Assembly (NCBI GenBank): GCA_016165875.1
Contig: JABBOT010000001.1
Coordinates: 12,150,540-12,214,539, forward strand
DNA length: 64,000 bases
Direction of reading: 5' to 3'
Source of the DNA: Acanthopleura granulata
Lineage: Eukaryota; Mollusca; Polyplacophora; Chitonida; Chitonidae
This document shows, one piece after another, positions 1 to 13,200 of this stretch. The position numbers and the translations under genes were made by a program. How positions within the stretch are numbered: position 1 is the stretch's first letter; each line of letters begins with the position of its first letter. The notes under the pieces were generated by a model, which had not been told where the DNA came from, made no database searches, and saw only the letters and a program-made list of their open reading frames with translations.

Positions 1-728
1 CGGTACAAAAATACACTTCGTTTTACATTTACATCATGTTTTCCGCGAAACGCAGACGAATAAATGCACACAAGTTCATACCATGACTGCTCATAACGTG
101 GCACATGCGATCCGAAAGAAACCTATAGCCCTGGAGGCTGGCGTAGATTGTAATACTCGTGTGCTGTAATTAGCGAAAGTGATATGGTTGTGACTCTGAC
201 AGAGGAACCCCTAGTAGGGCCCCATGAATGTATCGGCGCTCCCCAACTCGCCGCGTACATGTAATGATTAGGGTGTTATCAGAGCGTGAACGAGTTGAAA
301 AGTTAGTTAAGAGCCTGCTTACTAGCTGAATGCTGTTACCCTCTCGTATGCATTGAATTTAAAATCAAAACTTTCCTATGGACCTGTTGGATGATTGCAA
401 AGTATAGGGATTGAAGTGTTACAATATTTATGGATTTAGGTGTCCGTAGACATACACCTCTATTACCTGTACGCTCAAGCTAATATGATATTATTCTTAT
501 TCACTTAAAATTTGTCCTTGAGTCACCCATCACCAGGGAATGTTTACCTGGCATTTTCACCTGTTTGTGCATTGTTAAATTATTAATTAATTTATGTGTT
601 TATTGACATCACTTTGAAAGAATTGGAAGGTTGGGGGAGAGTGTAATTAAGTTATATTAGGGTGTTGTTTCTCAAAGCAGTGAAGATTCTGTGTGTTATG
701 AAAGTTCAGGATTGTAGGGTAAAACTGG

Positions 729-778
729 GCATAGTAAGGCGTGAAACATCAATCAAATAAATAGGTAAATAAGTAAAA
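729..778 (+). mobile_element. SINE 3' tail fragment
   Basis: ATAGTAAGGCGTGAAACATC and AATCAAATAAATAGG match the last 50 bases of the SINE family. No body is visible upstream. Confidence 0.5.
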
Positions 779-3126
779 CTAGGCATAAGTCTTATATCTT
801 AAGGTTTACCCCCCCCCCAAAAAAAAATAGAACAGTAAAATACTTTAGCAATGTAGGCTATATAAGACAGACATTTGTGTAATTCAGAAATAAATTTTTT
901 GTAAGTTAGCTCCATTTGTCTCCACAGAAGGCAGGAGATGGGCCAGGGAGGGATGCTGGTGAAGTATGTTTGATACAGAATTTTATACTTATTATTTTTG
1001 GATTAATCAAGAATAGATCATGAGATAGAAGCCTTCGAGCATTTTGCGTTGTACGTGCTTGTACAAGTTGTTTGAAACATCCTTTTGCCCAAAGGAATCA
1101 CTACAACATTCCAAATTCTCGACAAGTCTCTTGTACATATAATTCAAAGGAAAGGTGGCAAGGTCTGGATTTGAACTGTATACTTGGATTGAAGTGTGAT
1201 CAGTCATGCATGTATCTATCTTTATGTTTGGTGAATCCCAATATTCTAATAATGTTTATTCACAGGCACACTTTGACATGAATAAACCCTCAACCTGAAG
1301 ATGGAAAACTGGGCTAATTTGAATACATTTAAGCTGCAGGTCATGGAAGTGATTAAGTGTTGCTGCATGATATATATAAAATGTTGTTAAACCAGTCCAC
1401 TTGGTCTATTTTATACATATATGTTTATGCTGGCTCACAGCTATTGTATTTATATCCATTCATTGTATTAAACTTGACAGTATAAAACAAAACCACACCT
1501 GTGCGGAAGAACATTCCAAAGACTTAAGAAAGCTATTGAATCAGGCTTACAGTGTACATCCATGTTCCTTGCCTTGTTTTAAGTATGGTTATGTAATAAA
1601 TAGAAAATATTTATCCCACTTTTAGGGTAGGTTAAGGTAGCCAGTTTGTTCTACCATAAGTAGTTTGTACAGAGATTGGTGATGTAGGAAATTCTGTGTG
1701 TCTTGTTTAGATAGAATTTTATGTTAATATATTCACGTTCATGTAGGATACTTCATACATATTCATTCATGTAAGCATACAGATTATGCATGCTGGTAAT
1801 GTGGATTGTTTTCCTTATGGCAAATAAGAGTCAAATAGCCTGTTGATTATTAAACCCATTGTTAGTTCAGAGATATGAACAGTTCAGAATGGACGTGAAC
1901 AACAAAGAGGTGTAAGTTGTGAAACTTTCTAGTCAGTCCTGAAGGTGATCATGTGAGGAGTAGGTAATGTGTTAATGTATTAGTAAGTAGAAAATTCATT
2001 TGGTTTTGATCTTCCTCCATCTGGCCAATCATGTACTGTTTGTGTAATCCATTTCCTTGGAGAAACGTACTCCTGTATTACACTCTACACCATGTAACTG
2101 TATGAATCAAGATCATGTTTTCATGGGGTAAATGTAGTATGGCTATGGGTTTGGCATTTCCTGTAGCAGCTAAAATGTTTGCAAGATGCCAGGTACTGAT
2201 ATTGCGATGTGTATAGCATTGACTCGCTAGTGGGAATCAAAGTAAGACTAACACCATTTCATGCAGCTTGTCAACAAATCAACCCTTGTGAATGCAGCTT
2301 AGGCATAGACGTACGTTTGGTCACAGCTCTAAAATGTCCCATCTTATTCCAGCAGATGTGTCAGTGATTCATCTATACATGTATAGAGGTATAAATGAGT
2401 GTATTTTGGCTTTTATGCATCAGATTCAGGTCTAAAGGTGTAGATGAATAGGAAGTACATCTTGTCCTTCAAAGGGTCATTCTGAAGCCCTAGCCTGTTA
2501 GGTTACACAGGGCAACTGGTGCATGACAAAGCTGGAGCATTTTACCTGTACACAGCATACAGTTTACTGTTAAGTCTACCTGGTGTAGGACAGAAATGGG
2601 GTTTTAGTTACAGTTTAGGTAGAAAAGTAAAGAACCAGGAGAGCCCCTGGCAGTTCTCCTTCACATTATTTTATGCACTTTGGAAACATCCCATTCCTGT
2701 TGTAACCCTGTATTATTGAATGATTATTTAAAACTTTGTTTTTTGCTTACATGATGACATGCAAAGAATCAATTTTTGTTAAAGTTGATAACTCTGTCCC
2801 CTAAATTTTCCAGCTTTTGGCTCTGCATTATTCAGTGTACATCTGTGATAAAAAGATTAAAACATATTCTGTGATTCAGATTGTATCTCTAATTAACTAT
2901 TTGTGTGCAGGCCGACAAGTGCACACTGAGAATCACAAGAAAGAAAAAAATCGGATGCAAGGAATCATGATAATCACCCACCATTACTGACTACATGTAG
3001 AAGCTTAAGGAATAGATCAGATTCTGTGGTTTTGGTATGGGGGCCTTTTATGGATTGCAGTCTGCGTCCTCAGTTAAATTTGCACCAAAAGTGCCAAACA
3101 CATAGTAAAGCCTTGTATCTTTGTCT

Positions 3127-3149
3127 GTATATATATATATATATATATG
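3127..3149. repeat. (TA)n microsatellite
   Basis: Uninterrupted TA dinucleotides; unit visible directly. Confidence 0.9.
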
Positions 3150-4909
3150 TATACCTTTGAACTAATTAATACTTCATGGAATTTTTTTTTTTTTAACCAT
3201 AATTTACCCGTGTGACTGCCGAGTGATTGTGTGAGTGAATGGAGGGCCTCAGGGAAGATCAACACTGTCATATTGACTGAGTTTGTTACCCTCTGAAAAT
3301 AAAGATATTATTGTTAAAATTAGAGACGGTTTTCAACTGGACAATTGTGCAATTGCAATTGTGCCCTGCTTATTATAATATGACACATTCTTATGTCTTC
3401 TGTACAGTACACTGTATACATGCATACAGAGGCATTACGAAAACCCAAGATTAACCATTCCAGACCATTCCTCATTGGGTTCCTTATTTTATTTTTCATT
3501 TTTTTATTTTATTTTTGCGTTTTGCCAGAACCAAACCAGAGATAAGTAATCAAATGTACCGCCAAAATGGTCTTGTTTTACTTTAGGGCAGCCTGTGACA
3601 ATAAAAAACGTGTGAAAATGAAAGGAAAATGCTGTGGCAATAATACAGAAATTAGAGACAGACAAAGAAATTTTGAAAAGTGTTGCATGTGCATATACAG
3701 AACTGGGGGTTCTCCAGTGTCAGAGATACCCTGACTAAAGGTCAGGCTTTCTGGCAGAGGGTGAAAAATGGCGGAGGCTCATTTTATTGATGATCTACAG
3801 AGACACGTGTTAAGCTTGAGCAGTTGCACAGCAGGTAATTATTGTCCTTTGGGAAAAATTTCACCTTTTCTTGCACAGAGCCTATTCTTAGCCAGGTAGA
3901 GTCGTGTTCATCCTCCTGGTGGTTCACAGGAGGGCTCAAACATTCTGCAGGTTAACAGCAGTGACTCATTTCATGTTTAACAGTTTTAATGGTTTATGTT
4001 CAAAAAAGAGTACATGGGAAACATGTTGGCAGTTTTTCTGTAAAATTCCTGCTTGATTATTAAGCCTGTAAACTGTCAGTTAGGTGGGATCCTCTGTGTG
4101 GTGTAGATGAAAGCAGTCTGCATGTGGCATCAGCATTTTGATGCAACACTATAAATATAAACAAGTCTTGCATACATCCAATGTAGGTACATGCAAACAA
4201 CATGTGGAAATTATTTCTAAGTGTTTAATCCATGGATACTGCACAAAAATCAGCATGTTAACAGAGAAATATCCTATATCACCTGAATATGTTTGAAAAA
4301 TTATGACATGAAAATATCATAGTTTAAATAGGCTTTTCATAATTCAGTTGTGCTGACAAGAAAACATAGAAAGAGGAGGCAACTGCCCAAAATGGACTTT
4401 GCATGTTCATAATTTCCCCTGAAGATTATGTATCCAAAGTTTGTGATTCTATATCAAGCTTCTTGGATGTAAGAGAATAACAGATCCCTTACGTATATCA
4501 ATTGCAACTACCAGCCACAAAATGACTCTGAAGTATATTATTTTGGATATATTGTAGGTGCTTAAGATCAGATCAGCATATAGTTAGTAAGTTTGCTTTT
4601 GTAGCCCTAATGAAATAAATACATAAACATTAAGGTGAGAGAGGGTGGGTTCCAAACACTTTCCTTTAGAGAGGAGTTGTTTATGGACTGCCCTTGGACT
4701 GTCCCCAATTTGAAAGCTTACCAGCTCTGTTGGACAGTTATGCTCATTAAGTTGTTGCCAGAAATATCCCCAGGGAGTCTTTAGAATGTGAAACTCTGTT
4801 GGACTTGTGATTTCCTGTTTATACTGTGATTGTCAATTCATGTGTGGTTGAGCTTGTAAAATTTGACATATGTAGAAGTGTGTGACTTAAGCCTCCTGAA
4901 ATGTTCCGA

Positions 4910-5695
4910 TATTGTGTGCATTAAGGAAAGTGTTTAAATGTTGTGTGTACCAGAGAAGGTGTTCAAGTGTTGCGTGTGTCAGAAAAAGTGTTCAAATGTT
5001 GTTAGTACCAAGAAAAGTGTCAAGATGGTTCTGGCATCATAGTAAGTGTTCAAATATTGTGTGTACCAGGGTAAGTGTTCAAATGTTGTGCCTACTAGGA
5101 TAAGTGTTCAGATATTATGTGTACCAGAGTAAGTGTCCAAATGGTGTGTGTAGTAGAGTTAATATTATAAGTGCTCAAATGTTGTGTGTACCAGATTAAG
5201 TGTCCAAAAGTTGTGTGCACCAGGATAAGTGTTCAAATGTTCAGTGTACCTAAGTAAGCATTCAAATATGTTCTGTATTCCGAAGTGTTCAAATGGTGTA
5301 TACCAGATTGTGTTAAGTTGTGTTCATGATGGAAAATGTTTAGTTGTGTGTGCGAGTAAGAGTTTAAATACTGTGTGTACCAGAGTAAGTGCTCAAATGT
5401 TGTGTGTACTTGAATAAGTGTTCAGCTATTGTGTACCAGATTAAATGTTCAATTGTTATGTACAGCCGGGAAAAAGTTCAGTTGCTGCATGCATCAGAGT
5501 TTGTGTCCAGATGTGGTGTTTACCAGAGTTTATGAAAGTAAGTGCTCACTTGTGTTTACCAGAGTAAGTGTTGAAATATAGTGTGTATCAGAGTAAGTGT
5601 CCAAATGTTGTTTATGAGAGTAAGTGTTCAGTTGTTGTGTTTACCAGAATAAATGTTGAAATGTAGTGTGTACCAGAGTAAGTGCTAAAACTGAC
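4910..5695. repeat. degenerate minisatellite, unit about 29-33 bp
   Basis: Around 25 degenerate copies of a GTGTTCAAATGTTGTGTGTA / CCAGAGTAA unit. Short open frames here simply read the repeat and are not genes. Confidence 0.85.
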
Positions 5696-6293
5696 TGTCA
5701 TGATGACCTTGACCTTACTCAGTCAAATTGTGTGCTTGACCAATGCTGCGTGAAAAGACGGTGATCCGTTTGAGGACATCATGGTGCTTTGCTGTCAAAA
5801 GGACTGTTGACTGCCTCATACCAGTACCTATCTGGATGTAGGCTGCAGGGCTAGTATTCATACATTTACCAGTAGTTTGACGGAGAGAAAACACCATGCA
5901 TAATAATGTTGGTTGATGGAGATCAAAGCTTTTACTGTGTGCATGTGTTTTTTGCACTGAACATGAAGACTGTCTTGTAATTACAAATAGACACTGGGTG
6001 TGACCAGTGTGTAGTGTTGTACCATTATTTTCCTGACAGCCAATAAAATTACATCCATGATATTGGTCTTAAATATTCAATAACTTGTGATGGAGAAGGG
6101 CATGAACATGTATCGTGCAGATAATATGGGGATCATGCTTGTGTAGAATAAGTTTTATTTTGGAGGAATTTTCTGCATAATAACCAACAAATTTTTTCAT
6201 GTGCCAAACTGCCCTAAGGGCCATGTTTCAAGTGAGAAACTATACGTTTTGGTATGTAAGTTGTGATGGCTGCCACTGGATATTTGTGTGTAC

Positions 6294-6541
6294 AGGGCCA
6301 TCCTTATGAAATTCTTTGTTGCAGGTAACACAACACCATTACAGAAAGTAAGGTCGGCTGGAAGTGCTTTTGTTTTTTATTCGTACTAATGAAATAGATA
6401 CAGATTTTAAAGAAATTAAGATAGAGAGAAAAATAAAATGAAAAAGAAATTTCACCTGCGAAAGTCCAGTGAAACTTAGGGCCCTTTTTTGGAGGGTTGG
6501 TTGTTTTACCCACAGCAAACATATTTTTAATGATGGCCCAG
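6294..6541. mobile_element. about 250-bp MITE-like element with imperfect terminal inverted repeats
   Basis: The left end GGGCCATCCTTATGAAATTC ... GGTAACACAAC pairs with the reverse complement of the right end GGGCCATCATTAAAAATATG ... GGTAAAACAAC, about 40 bases with mismatches. No ORF of note lies inside. Confidence 0.45.
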
Positions 6542-6767
6542 GCTATGTTTTAGTGATGGACTGGCCATTGGCTGACAGAAAGGTAATCTAATTCGTCATG
6601 ATATTTACAAGATTACAAGGATCATTGGAATACAATACATTTAACAGAATTATTAACACTGCACTATTCTTCATATTGATATGTTATGAGTTAATTTTAA
6701 ATGTTTGGTCAAATCTTAAGAATGTAGGGCAAAGAGTTATAGGAGGTACTAAGTCCCATGTAAACCA

Positions 6768-6897
6768 GGATCCTATTTCACAAAGCAGTCGCAGGCTAAG
6801 TTCATTGTAACTACCATGGCTCCCAATCTCTTAAACATGGGTTGTCATGGTAGTTACAGTCGACTTAGTGTTAAACTGCTTTGTGGAACAGGGGCCT
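6768..6897. mobile_element. 130-bp hairpin-forming MITE-like element
   Basis: The left arm (GGATCCTATTTCACAAAGCA ... TGTAACTACCATGGC) pairs with the reverse complement of the right arm (AGGCCCCTGTTCCACAAAGC ... TGTAACTACCATGACAACCC). The element is nearly all arm with a short loop. Confidence 0.65.
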
Positions 6898-7689
6898 GAA
6901 TCAGTTGTGGAGTTATGCAAGTACATGTATTAAAACATATTCTAGTAATTTCTTTCTTTGTTAATTAGTCAATGTCAGCCACTCTTTGCATTAGAACACA
7001 TTATTGTTTTTATAAATCCATTGCATCAGCAGACATCAGTTCATCAGTTTAATAATTATATGCTTACATGTGGCCTTTGGAAAGTTTGTAGAGGAATCAA
7101 GAGTATTACATAAAGATGATGAAGGTGCTACAGAGTGCTGTTGGTGTTGCAGCAGTTATAGCCTTTGTCTTTTTGGTGTCAAACCTGGACATTGTACATG
7201 TAGGTGTATAAAAATGTTTAGTCCCTGAACCAGGAGAAAGAACTAACCTATGTAGAGTAGGACACGACTGTGTAAACAGGTAAGAAGGTAGAAAGCTAGA
7301 ACTGTAGCAATGAGGTCAGCTTTTGAGCTTTCCCAGCCTCACTGGCATATAAAGCTGTCACTGACATAAAAAGCAAACAAACTTGTCATAGATTTGAAAA
7401 ATGAGCATTCATTCGAACTTCAATTCAACAAATGCTGGCTTTCAAATCTGTTTTTGCATGCAATAAATATTTGAGCATTTTTGTTCAGGGGTGTGTTTTG
7501 CGTGGTTTTTGTCCCTGGTTCTTTTACACTGAGGTGTGTATGTATAACATGATACCACAGGTCAACATGTGTCTGGTTGCTGTTTATGTACAAGAAAGTC
7601 TTTTGTGCCATTCTTAACCAATGTTTTGTGCAGTCAGTTTAGATGCTTCCGATAAATCAAGTGGTAAACGTGTTAAGTGATAGCAGAGA

Positions 7690-7815
7690 AAGAAGGTGTG
7701 TGTTTGTGTGTGACAGTGTGACAGTGTATGGAATACAACAGAACACTATTACAGTATGTCGGACAGAACAGAACAGTGTGACTTTACATGGGATACAACA
7801 GAACAGTGTGATGAT
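7690..7815. repeat. short imperfect tandem repeat
   Basis: GGAATACAACAGAACA / GTGTGAC-type units repeat about four times within a chance open frame (7643-7972). Confidence 0.6.
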
Positions 7816-8672
7816 GATTGTCACAGATGATAACTTACATAATCAGCCTGTGTGGCATAGAAATTGTGCTCATTCTCAGGATGACTTATGTCATGTTGAA
7901 ACAGTTTGTAAGTTACATGCCCCGGGCCATTGGTTGTCACTAAACACCCATGATGTGGACCACTATACTTAATTTGCAATATATTATCAAGTAGGTCACA
8001 TCTCCAGTTGAATCAGTATTATATCTTCAGACATTTTGCCTGAAGGTTGCAATGTTCTCCATGTATCTGCATAGATTTCACTTTGATGTAGAGATTAACA
8101 AAGGTGCATGAAAAGGCGTTGAAACAGTCCTTGCTGTGTTTGTAATGTGGTCATAAGGGTAGGCCTAAGGTTGTATACCATCCCTATGCTGGCTGTGTTT
8201 GCTTGGGGAGTGGGGTGTGGGGGGAGGAGGAATCCCTATACTGGGGCAGGTACACTCTGATACACCCTTTTAACCAGGGACCTGTAGTAGAGATAGGGCA
8301 GTCCTGGGCCTAGACACCCGCAGACCGGACCCACCCATTATACTCTGCTATACCTGGACTAGAGTTACATTTGTGTGATTTGTTCTGAACACCTTCAACC
8401 AGCAGTACTGTTGGGCTATTAACTACATATGTGCTTGTGAAGGGGGAGTGTCACCCTGAAAACATTGATCTAAACACTGTTTCGTTCATGACAAAATGGT
8501 TAGTGCACCATGCATTACAAACTTATTTCATTAGGTAATTATGCCATAAAAAACTACATGCACGTGTAGTTTCACAGGTTGACAGTGCATATGTGATGCA
8601 GCACTGTATGTCCTCTCTGACATCATATCAGTTTTACCAGTGTTGACTTAAAGGTTATATTTTTATTTCCAG

Positions 8673-8734
8673 GAGCTGAAGCACATTGCATTTCTTCAGG
8701 GCCAGTCAGTGTTGACCATCTTCCATACACCAAG
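8673..8734 (+). other. exon-like block, possible non-coding or unknown coding exon
   Basis: A strong acceptor (tatttttatttccag) and donor (CAAG|gtaagc) bound 62 bases. Frame 1 is open and reads ELKHIAFLQGQSVLTIFHTP. It could be a 5' UTR exon of the TnI gene 21 kb downstream or an exon of an unidentified gene, or it could be chance. Confidence 0.3.
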
Positions 8735-8937
8735 GTAAGCCCATGGTGTTTTGATAGATAAAACATTTCCTGCACAAACATAAATTTGGTAAATAAATAC
8801 TAGTACTGTTAGGTAAATGTGAATATACAAGAGTGTCAAAAGTAAAAGAGCAGTTGATATATTTGACCTTTTAGGCTCTGTGTAGATCCAGATATTGGTG
8901 TAGTGTAATCTAGACATTCATGTCAACTAGTCAGTGG

Positions 8938-9149
8938 GTTTCCTCCTTCGCCAAGGTGCAGCGCAATGAGCACATGTGAGCTATCTTCCCCGGCCGTATG
9001 TGAGAAAGTTTGCAAGCAACCTGCGGATGGCCGTGGGTTTCCCAACAGGCACTGCTTGGTTTCCTCCCACCATGATGCTTGCAGCCATCATAGAAGTGAA
9101 GTATAACTGAGTACGGCCTAAAACACCAATCAAATGAATAAATGAATCT
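8938..9149 (+). mobile_element. truncated SINE copy, same family
   Basis: The body and tail (GTTTGCAAGCAACCTGCGGA, CCTCCCACCATGATGCTTGC, AGTACGGCCTAAAACACCAA, TCAAATGAATAAATGAAT) are present. The tRNA-like head is missing or unrecognisable. Confidence 0.7.
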
Positions 9150-9969
9150 AGTCGCTGGGACTTCACATCTAACAGAGGCCAAGAACCAAAGAGCATGAAT
9201 GTATAGATCTGCTTTTTGAAGTACCTGATGATGAGTTAAATCCAAGGGACTATTTTGTACCTAGTTCAGGAGACTTGGATCCTTTACAAGCGTTCTACAT
9301 AGATTGCAATATAATTTGATCAGGATGATTGCTGATCTTGTGCATGTAGTTGTTCGATGTCAGTGATGGCTTTAGAATGATTGTTTCAAGGCATTGCCAA
9401 TGATACACATGCAGCATTCAGATGTCCCAGTCACCTTACAGCTATTTAGCATACACACAGGTGATGATCATCCCATCAGTTCTCTGGATGTACACATGAA
9501 GATCATATCATCCTATCACAGTTTTTGTAGAAGTACACTGCATATGAATCTGCAAAACGTCATACATGTACATACACCCAGCTGATCCTCCTCAAAATCA
9601 TCAGTACAAAATGTACACAAAGAAATACATGACAGCTACATCAGTGCACAGTGTATTGTGTATGTGTCAGCCAAAGGTGGTACGAGCAACACAGACTGCA
9701 AGGGCTGAACTGTCTGAGATACATGTTGGTATATGACTCGGTCATTCCACAAGTGACTTGCACAGGTGACAAAAAGGCACACAGAACCAAGCAGAACATA
9801 CAGCAATATGCACTCTTTGATCTGCTGTCAGAGAGAACATGAGTTGACTTGAAAGGAACTGTAATGGTTACATGGGTTAAGTTTATGGTGCTGGTGCTTA
9901 TTCATATACATGTATTTGGTGTAGAATTTACCTGTGGCTCTACCTACATGTGGGTGTGTGAGTATGTGT

Positions 9970-10024
9970 GAGGAGATACGGCTGAAATGCTGCTGATGTG
10001 ACGTTAAGCCATAATCATTCATTC
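9970..10024 (+). mobile_element. 3' end of a second SINE family
   Basis: GAGATACGGCTGAAATGCTG, CTGATGTGACGTTAAGCCAT and an (ATTC)n end. The same signature recurs at 29690-29753. This is a common tail type in molluscan SINEs, distinct from the family at 62076. Confidence 0.5.
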
Positions 10025-10025
10025 G

Positions 10026-10232
10026 ATGACATTAATCACCGCGATCAGGCTAAAATACTGGAGTGTTCGTTTCGTGAAGGTGCCGGAATATCTTAAATGT
10101 CTGGTTGTGTGGGTGTATCACTGCTGTGCCCTACGTCCTGAGTCCTACCTGATTTCTGTAATTCTGACAGCTATTTTCTTCGCTCTGTACTGTGGCATTG
10201 GTATTTTAAGGACAACAGAGTCTACAGACTGA
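10026..10232 (+). CDS. unassigned 68-codon ORF with one membrane segment
   Basis: The ORF has a basic/aromatic N-terminus followed by a hydrophobic stretch (YLISVILTAIFFALYCGIGI) and LRTTESTD, then stop. It is locally richer in CG dinucleotides than its surroundings. The pattern 'membrane helix then GILR.TEST D' faintly recalls the first segment of Patched/RND-type proteins. It directly abuts a SINE tail. No splice sites connect it to other exons. It may be a relic exon or chance; I do not assign a function. Confidence 0.2.
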   Translation: MTLITAIRLKYWSVRFVKVPEYLKCLVVWVYHCCALRPESYLISVILTAIFFALYCGIGILRTTESTD

Positions 10233-13200
10233 CAGGATGCTGTATAAGATAGGCAAGTGGCATGTTGCTTTCAAGTCCTGTAAATTCTTCATGAATTTAA
10301 GAATGGCACTTGAACCCAGGATCTCCCATCTCAGCTGTCAGCCAATCAGGTTTAACTCTCAGGTTAATCCCTTCAGGCTAAGTTAAAAATATGTGACATA
10401 AGTGTTGACTTGTCCTTGAACAGGGTAAGTCATTGCCCACAAAAGTTGTTCTCTATCAGTTACCTCATGCTTACCTGTTTTTCCTCATACTGTGAACTAA
10501 TTTCTTAGTTATTGATGTATAGCAAGGAGGGGTTGTAGAGCTGTTATCAAGTCTGTCTCAAAGTGTAATGAATGTTATCTTGGTAACAAGATGAACAAAT
10601 GCCCACAGCACAGTAACATGAAACATTTTGTAGGGTTTTCAGAGTGAAATCTGGTATCACAATCCAGAATTATCACCTGCTGGTGCATGTGCATTAGAGA
10701 GGCTCTTGGGTTGGGGTCAGATTGTGACAGCATTTACTGGGTATATGACTCAAGTTCAGCTTAAGATGTACTGCAGGCCACTTGTGCCTGCCACAGGGTG
10801 TGGTTTTGGTTTTACATTTGTGCTGAGAGTAAATCCTTGGAAATATCTGATTCATGTGAACATGTATGTTATTAATTTAGGAGTGATTTGCTTTGTGTGG
10901 GTTGCCTGTACATGTAATAGGGTGTACGCAAAGCTTACTTGGAGCACCAAGATAACCAGATTTTTCGACAGAAGAATTGTACCACATACCTATACATGTA
11001 CATTCATGTATGTTTGCCTTCAGAAAGGAAGATATGATGTATAGATGTACATACCAGAGGACATTTGAGATGCATTTAGGCATATTCTTTATACATGTAA
11101 AGAACGCGGTTGGATTGTCATTTTTTCCTCAAAACTGTTACTGCTGAAGTATTTAGGAAAATGATTTTGTTTCAAGGGATTTGAATTGATATGAAGCTTA
11201 TGTACTGCTAAACTGTCCATGCTCTTATGAATTGCCTGTATCTGGTAAATAAGTGTGCCCTGGATTGTCTCCTCAGGATTTCCTCTTTGATCTTGCCTAA
11301 GTGGACAGGTACAAGTACTTGAGCTTTTCAGACCCCTCTCAAGCGAACCTCACCTTACAAACTTTTGTCCATGGATCAGCTTGTCTGGAACGCTATTTCA
11401 CATTCAGGTCAATCATTTATGGACAGATATACAAGTATTGACTAAGCTTGCGGGTAGCCACATCTACATGTACATGTATGTGTGCTCATGCTGGGCCTGC
11501 CTACATGCTACATGTTCCACATTGAGAGACATGACTGACAACTTTACACAGTAGTGTACAAGACTTTACTATCCACGAAAGAGATATATGCTTTAGGTTT
11601 TATCTTGAACCATTCTGGCACGGAATCGTCTAGGTTATTAATAAGTGTGTATGCTTCACTGAACATATTTAGGCTCCATTGCACACATATCTGTATTGTA
11701 TGTGTCTTCATGTACTCAAATGCATGTGTGCTTATAAATATGAAAGATAAATACAAATGACATCAGTATATTTGGCTGTTGGCAATATGTATGTGGTCCA
11801 CAAGACAAGGACTGCCAGACTATAGACTAATTTTGCATTTCCAGATGGTACTAGCCTTTTCGTGTTAATAACTATAACTAGTAAGTAACCAGACCTGGTA
11901 AATTTAGAAAATTGTCATTAGATTCACAAGTGAAAATTTTGGATAAAGTTACCTGTTTAGTAAAGCGGTATGTATTCAGGACTTGAACAGAGGGAATGCT
12001 CAGTAGGAAAGGTTGCAGAAGATGTGATCATGTATCAGTGGGAAATTTCAAGGGTAAGTCTGAGACACTGTGTATACACTGTAGTCTGGTGGTGCTGGCT
12101 CCTTCAAAGTGTTTGTATGAAGATTGAACACTGGCCAAAACAACATGGTGGTAATTTGCTGGCAGGAATTTCCAGATCACCTGCTATGCTCTTCTAGGAC
12201 TCCTTCTCGCCATTGTGCAGTTGGCTTGGTGTACAGGTTTCCTTGGTGTGCAGTTAACTTAGCATGTATTCGACATTGGCGGAGAAGGTAAAGAGCTGGG
12301 TACATGTAGGTTTCCCTGGTAACACTTTTGTACGAGAATAAATGTACTCTTTAATATGAAGATGTTGTAGGTTTCAGAGTAGACATGTTTATTGCATTAT
12401 TGCAAGAAACTGACTCGGCAGCTGTTTTCATAGACAAATGGTCTAATTGGAACAGTCAAGATTTGCCAGTGTCTTGGTCAGGGGATCAGAGGCCTGGACA
12501 GTTGGATATTAGCCTGATGCCTGAAAGGTGTCCAATTAAAACAATAGTTTTTCCCAAACTGGTTTTGCTCTTTAGTGGAAAACCTGACATTTTGTGGAAG
12601 TTTTCCTGATTGTTCTAGAACTAAAAATCTGTTTACAACCACTGAAGATTTCCGAGTGTTGTATGTGATATGCAAGACAGAGCAGCTCGAAAATTTGGTT
12701 CTTCATTTTGTATATTATGATGTGTAATAACAGAGCACATGTACTCATGAAATACCACAAATACTAGTTGGAAAAAAAATAAGGTGGTTTCTTTTTTCTG
12801 CTTTCGTCTTTTTGTCAAGCTGACATTTCTGTTATAAGGCATGTGGTAAAACTTTTAAAATTATCAAATATTTTCACAAGTAATTGCAGGCTTAGCACTT
12901 GGGTGGCTTCTCTTTCTGATATCAGTGACAAGGCATCGAGCAAGCAGAAGATCATCCATTTTTTTTTCTTCAGTTTCTCTCCTTTCTTCCAGCTCCCAAA
13001 TAAGCCAGGGTTTGGCACACACTGCTGATTTGAGTACAGTGTTTATTTTGCAGAGGAATGGATATGATTAGGTAAATAGTATCCCTTCTGAACCTGTCAG
13101 GTAAACTGTTTTGTATGATGACAAGAGAAGCAATAGGTTAAACTGGAGAGGTAATCTACAGGATGAGTTAGCTGAAACCGTGGACAGTGTTTGTGCTATA

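Larger units (their letters stand above)
1..8672. other. no gene found
   Basis: Open frames are short (below 110 codons), without domain or codon signal. The first 300 bases contain more CG dinucleotides than what follows, which could mark a promoter or old exon, but nothing confirms it. The content is otherwise repeats and two foldback elements listed separately. Confidence 0.6.

Noticed and set aside
10706..11044. Plus-strand ORF of 112 codons
   Set aside because: No recognisable motif, random-looking composition with TACATGTA repeats read as codons, no splice context.
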